A stretch of 8,053 nucleotides of DNA from Spirochaetaceae bacterium (GTDB lineage Bacteria > Spirochaetota > Spirochaetia > Treponematales > Breznakiellaceae): positions 1 to 8,053 of the forward strand of contig JAIRXO010000292.1 of the NCBI GenBank assembly GCA_031268255.1, given 5' to 3'. Below, piece after piece: positions 5,523 to 8,053 of this stretch. The notes below the pieces were generated by a model. That model saw nothing but the letters and a program-made list of their open reading frames with translations, had not been told where the DNA came from and ran no database searches. Each line of letters begins with the position of its first letter. Positions within the stretch are counted from its first letter, which is position 1. The position numbers and the translations under genes were made by a program.

Positions 5523-6389
5523 ATGAAAATCAGTGACGCGGGGATATTGAAAGCCGCCTTGCAGCTTCAGCGCAATGAGATAACCGAATATCATGTGTAC
5601 TCAAAACTCTCCGGGCTCTGCAAGGATCCCCATAACGCCGGTGTGCTCCGTTCGGTTGCCGGGGCGGAAAAGGACCACGCGTTGTTCTGGGAAGAAAAAA
5701 CCGGAGTCAAGGTAAAGGCTTCGGTCTTAAAAATAGTCGCGAGAGTGCTTATGGCCCGTATTCTGGGCCTTACCTTTACGCTCAAGCGCATGGAAAAGAA
5801 CGAAGGTACGGCGTCAAAACATTATATGACCCTTGTAAATGATTTCCCCGAGGTGCGCTCTTTCAGCAGAGAGGAGGCCGAACACGAAAAGGCGCTTCTT
5901 GCCATGCTTGACGAGGAAATGCTCCGGTACGCCGGTTCCATAGTGCTTGGCCTTAATGACGCCCTTGTGGAACTTACCGGCGCTCTCGCGGGTTTTACCC
6001 TGGCTCTGGGAGAAACCAGGATGATTTCCCTTGCGGGCCTCATCACGGGTATTTCGGCGGCTTTTTCCATGGGCGCTTCGGACTACCTCGCCCGCAGGGC
6101 GGAGGGAGACAGCCGGGCCTTTAAGTCGGCCCTCTACACCGGAGGAGCCTATATCATCACCGTGGCGCTGCTTATTCTTCCTTTTCTTCTTCTTTCTGAA
6201 AAGCTCCATGCCCTGTTCATTACCCTGGCCGTCGCGGTAGGCATTATCTTTCTTTTCAATTACTATCTGTCTATTGCCAGAGACCTTGACTTTAAGCGCC
6301 GTTTTGCCGAAATGACCTTAATAAGCCTCAGCATCGCGGCCCTGTCCTTTGGCGTGGGTTTTGTACTCAAGAATCTTTTAGGAGTTTAA
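5523..6389 (+). CDS. Ferritin-like/VIT1 fusion membrane protein, probable iron or manganese exporter
   Basis: The 288-residue protein joins two modules. Residues 1 to ~130 are a ferritin-like (rubrerythrin-type) helical bundle with E19 and E22 and two ExxH motifs, E49-KD-H52 and E118-AE-H121, a typical di-iron ligand set. Residues ~136-288 are a VIT1/CCC1 transporter domain: YAGSIVLGLNDALVELTGALAG at 136-157, SMGASDYLARRAE at 182-194, then hydrophobic segments at about 208-225, 229-250 and 265-285. By family knowledge (MbfA-type proteins) the soluble part senses or binds iron and the membrane part exports it, protecting against iron and peroxide stress. I chose ATG 5523 because the frame continues 16 codons upstream only into unrelated residues starting at a TTG. 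It overlaps the mini-ORF before the MATE gene by one base. Metal choice is inferred. Confidence 0.87.
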   Translation: MKISDAGILKAALQLQRNEITEYHVYSKLSGLCKDPHNAGVLRSVAGAEKDHALFWEEKTGVKVKASVLKIVARVLMARILGLTFTLKRMEKNEGTASKHYMTLVNDFPEVRSFSREEAEHEKALLAMLDEEMLRYAGSIVLGLNDALVELTGALAGFTLALGETRMISLAGLITGISAAFSMGASDYLARRAEGDSRAFKSALYTGGAYIITVALLILPFLLLSEKLHALFITLAVAVGIIFLFNYYLSIARDLDFKRRFAEMTLISLSIAALSFGVGFVLKNLLGV

Positions 6390-6406
6390 TGGACCATCCG
6401 TCCTGA
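6389..6406 (+). promoter_or_regulatory. Five-codon mini-ORF before the MATE gene
   Basis: ATG at 6389-6391 shares its A with the TAA stop of the preceding gene and is preceded by AGGAG at 6380-6384, a good ribosome binding site 4 bases away. It encodes MDHPS and stops at TGA 6404-6406, three bases before the MATE ATG at 6410. The mini-ORF and MATE are in the same frame. It may deliver ribosomes for re-initiation at 6410, which lacks its own site, or be the relic of a longer MATE N-terminus. Confidence 0.4.
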
Positions 6407-6409
6407 TCT

Positions 6410-7789
6410 ATGCTGCGTAAATATATAGGAACAGCTCATTTTTACCGCGAAGCCATGGCTATCGCCGTGCCCGTTATGCTTCAGCAGCTTATTATGAGCC
6501 TTGTGTCGCTCATCGACAACTTTATGGTCGCGGGCCTTGGCGATATAAGCATGGCGGCGGTAAATGTGTCCAACCAGCTTAATTTTATTTTTCTCGTACT
6601 CATTACTACGGTATGCGCGTCCGGGGGCATATACCTTGCCCAGTTCAAGGGCGCCGGAGATACGGAGGGCATGAGGAACGCCTACCGCTTTAAGGTCATC
6701 ATGGGCCTTGTTTTCGCCGCCCTGTATTTTGTATGCTGCCATCTTATCCCCGGCCCCATGATGGCCGTGATGACCATGGGCAACGCTGCCCAGGAAGAAA
6801 TCACCGCCCAGGGCGAGCAGTACATGAGATTGATTTCGTTTACCCTCATTCCCATAGCCCTTTCCACAGCCATAGGCACATCATACCGGGAAACAGGCAA
6901 GCCCACGATTCCCCTTTTGTTTTCCGCTGCCGCGACGCTGGTCAATACCTGCGGCAACTGGCTGCTCATTTACGGAAACCTCGGCGCGCCAAGGCTTGAG
7001 GTGCGGGGCGCGGCTATCTCGACCATCATCGCGCGCTGTTTTGAGCTTGCGCTTTTTATAGCCTACACCCGCCTAAACCGGCCCCCATTCTTTACCCGCT
7101 TCTCTGAAATTCTGCATGTCAAATGGGCTTTTATAAAGAACATACTGATTAAATCAGCGATGATTTTTGCTTCGGACCTTTCCTGGGTAAGCTCCGAGAC
7201 CATAGTAACCGCCCTGTACAACGGCAGGGGCGGCGCCGAAACCGTAGCCGGCATGGCCGCGGGCTGGACCCTGGGCAATATCTTTTTTCTTGTCTTTAAC
7301 GGCATACACGCAACGACAGCCGTGGTCATAGGCGGCGTACTCGGTGCGGGAAGGCTCGACGAGGCAAAAAAACGGGCCGAATGGATTAAAGGCGGCGCTG
7401 TCATATTCGGCGCTGTCATTGCTGTCCTGGGCGCGGGGTTTTCGGTTCTGATGATTCCCATAGCCTTTATGAATCTTACCGGAGCGGCACGGAGCATTGC
7501 CCTGGGCATGGTCTCGGTGATTCTCATTTATATGCCCCTTTGGGCCCTGCTCAACGCCCAGTTTGCCATTTCCCGCGCCGGCGGCGATACCGCCATGGGC
7601 ATGTACGCCGATGTTTCGGTTAATTCTCTGCTTTTTGTACCCGGCGCGTTCTTCATCGCCCTGGCAACCAATATCGGGCCGGTACTGATGTTTGCCATCC
7701 TCAAACTCACCGACATTGTCAAGTATTTTGTGGCCCGCTATTTTCTCAACAAGGAAAAATGGGTGAGGAATCTTACCCGGGGAACATAG
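6410..7789 (+). CDS. MATE-family multidrug/cation efflux transporter
   Basis: This 459-residue inner-membrane protein has the length and roughly twelve hydrophobic helices of MATE antiporters, which export cationic drugs or metabolites in exchange for Na+ or H+. Family signatures are seen in both halves: PVMLQQLIMSLVSLIDNFMV (21-40) continuing to GLGDISMAAVN, with D36 in the conserved first-helix position; the loop YRETGKPTIPLL at 159-170; and the later block FNGIHATTAVVIGGVLGAGR (296-315), the second-half counterpart. RAGGDTAMGMYAD at 389-401 matches the second R-x-G-G-D-T element. It is complete. ATG 6410 has no convincing ribosome binding site and follows the mini-ORF at 6389-6406. It is 20 bases downstream of the iron exporter and probably co-transcribed. 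The substrate cannot be predicted. I see no terminator immediately after the stop. Confidence 0.93.
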   Translation: MLRKYIGTAHFYREAMAIAVPVMLQQLIMSLVSLIDNFMVAGLGDISMAAVNVSNQLNFIFLVLITTVCASGGIYLAQFKGAGDTEGMRNAYRFKVIMGLVFAALYFVCCHLIPGPMMAVMTMGNAAQEEITAQGEQYMRLISFTLIPIALSTAIGTSYRETGKPTIPLLFSAAATLVNTCGNWLLIYGNLGAPRLEVRGAAISTIIARCFELALFIAYTRLNRPPFFTRFSEILHVKWAFIKNILIKSAMIFASDLSWVSSETIVTALYNGRGGAETVAGMAAGWTLGNIFFLVFNGIHATTAVVIGGVLGAGRLDEAKKRAEWIKGGAVIFGAVIAVLGAGFSVLMIPIAFMNLTGAARSIALGMVSVILIYMPLWALLNAQFAISRAGGDTAMGMYADVSVNSLLFVPGAFFIALATNIGPVLMFAILKLTDIVKYFVARYFLNKEKWVRNLTRGT

Positions 7790-7828
7790 GCGGCCCTTTT
7801 CACCGGAGGGGGAGCACTAACTTACCAT

Positions 7829-7970
7829 ATCCGGGAAGCGTGTATACCATTGTCTTTCCGGCGGCGGAAGCGAATCGCCCATCCGTCCGCTAGCCGCTTC
7901 GCGTCTAAAGCTCCCGGATAGGCTGGCTTCGCCCCTGCCGCCAGAGACCCCCAATGTGCGCTTCCCGGAT
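7829..7970. repeat. 142-bp nested inverted-repeat element
   Basis: The ends ATCCGGGAAGCG (7829-7840) and CGCTTCCCGGAT (7959-7970) are a perfect 12-bp inverted repeat, and pairing extends outward as ACCA/TGGT with one bulge. Inside, GTCT (7852-7855) and GGCGGC (7860-7865) pair with GCCGCC (7937-7942) and AGAC (7945-7948), GCGAA (7870-7874) pairs with TTCGC (7928-7932), and GCTAGCC (7889-7895) with GGCTGGC (7921-7927, one mismatch). All are in nested order, so the whole element can form one long imperfect hairpin. There is no ORF. It resembles ERIC-type or MITE-type elements in design, not in sequence. Confidence 0.65.
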
Positions 7971-8014
7971 TGGTCTGCCTTGTGTTCCCGTCATCGACGC
8001 GGCTCCCCCTCGCT

Positions 8015-8040
8015 CCATAAAAACGCTTGCTTTTTATTGG
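8015..8040. repeat. A/T-armed hairpin near right edge
   Basis: CCATAAAAA (8015-8023) pairs with TTTTTATTGG (8031-8040) with one bulged T, and an inner GC/GC pair closes the loop. The A arm precedes and the T arm follows on the plus strand, and the same holds on the minus strand, so it could be a bidirectional terminator, 225 bases after MATE. The rest of 7790-8053 shows no gene. Confidence 0.4.
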
Positions 8041-8053
8041 AAAAGTGGAGTTT

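Noticed and set aside
6389..6412. TGA read as Trp or selenocysteine to extend MATE
   Set aside because: TGA serves as a normal stop for dinB and the antitoxin here, no selenocysteine hairpin was seen, and MATE proteins need no residue at that site.
7829..7970. Integron attC site
   Set aside because: The length and imperfect pairing fit, but I could not find paired RYYYAAC and GTTRRRY core sites at the ends, and no integrase is present.

Overview
The window looks like a stretch of bacterial chromosome, most probably from a host-associated spirochaete of the Treponema type. That assignment is an inference from the mixed AT/GC codon use, the style of the short XRE regulator, and a PbpC and DinB pair with spirochaete-like features. 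No rRNA or marker gene is present to confirm it. Most of the window is moderately GC-rich. The first ~320 bases are clearly AT-rich and stand apart.

Layout. (1) Positions 1-322, minus strand: a type II toxin-antitoxin module. A ribbon-helix-helix-like antitoxin overlaps by 4 bp the start of a PIN-domain toxin that runs off the left edge, and a near-consensus promoter precedes it. (2) Positions 323-546: no convincing gene, several stem-loops. (3) Positions 547-879, minus: a short XRE-family DNA-binding protein whose start codon is non-canonical. (4) Positions 906-1246: a doubtful small plus-strand ORF with a very good ribosome binding site, whose second half is a tandem array of four hairpins. 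(5) Positions 1247-5352, plus: a tight three-gene run, GNAT acetyltransferase, DNA polymerase IV (dinB), penicillin-binding protein 1C (pbpC). (6) Positions 5353-5522: three tandem hairpins, one a likely terminator, then a promoter. (7) Positions 5523-7789, plus: a ferritin-like/VIT1 fusion membrane protein (probable iron or manganese exporter) followed by a MATE efflux transporter. (8) Positions 7790-8053: no gene, but a 142-bp nested inverted repeat and a further A/T-armed hairpin.

How the genes fit together. The GNAT-dinB-pbpC run has gaps of 19 and 10 bp and probably forms one transcript, joining small-molecule detoxification, translesion synthesis and peptidoglycan synthesis. The iron exporter and MATE pump form a second two-gene unit with its own promoter. 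The broad theme is stress tolerance, but the co-regulation is inferred.

The most unusual material is not a new protein system. It consists of: the hairpins that fill every larger intergenic gap; two perfect palindromes with T6 arms on the left and A6 arms on the right, the wrong orientation for a terminator on either strand; an in-frame 18-bp minisatellite inside the transpeptidase domain of PbpC; and a five-codon mini-ORF, in frame with the MATE gene and separated from it by a TGA, that carries the best ribosome binding site.
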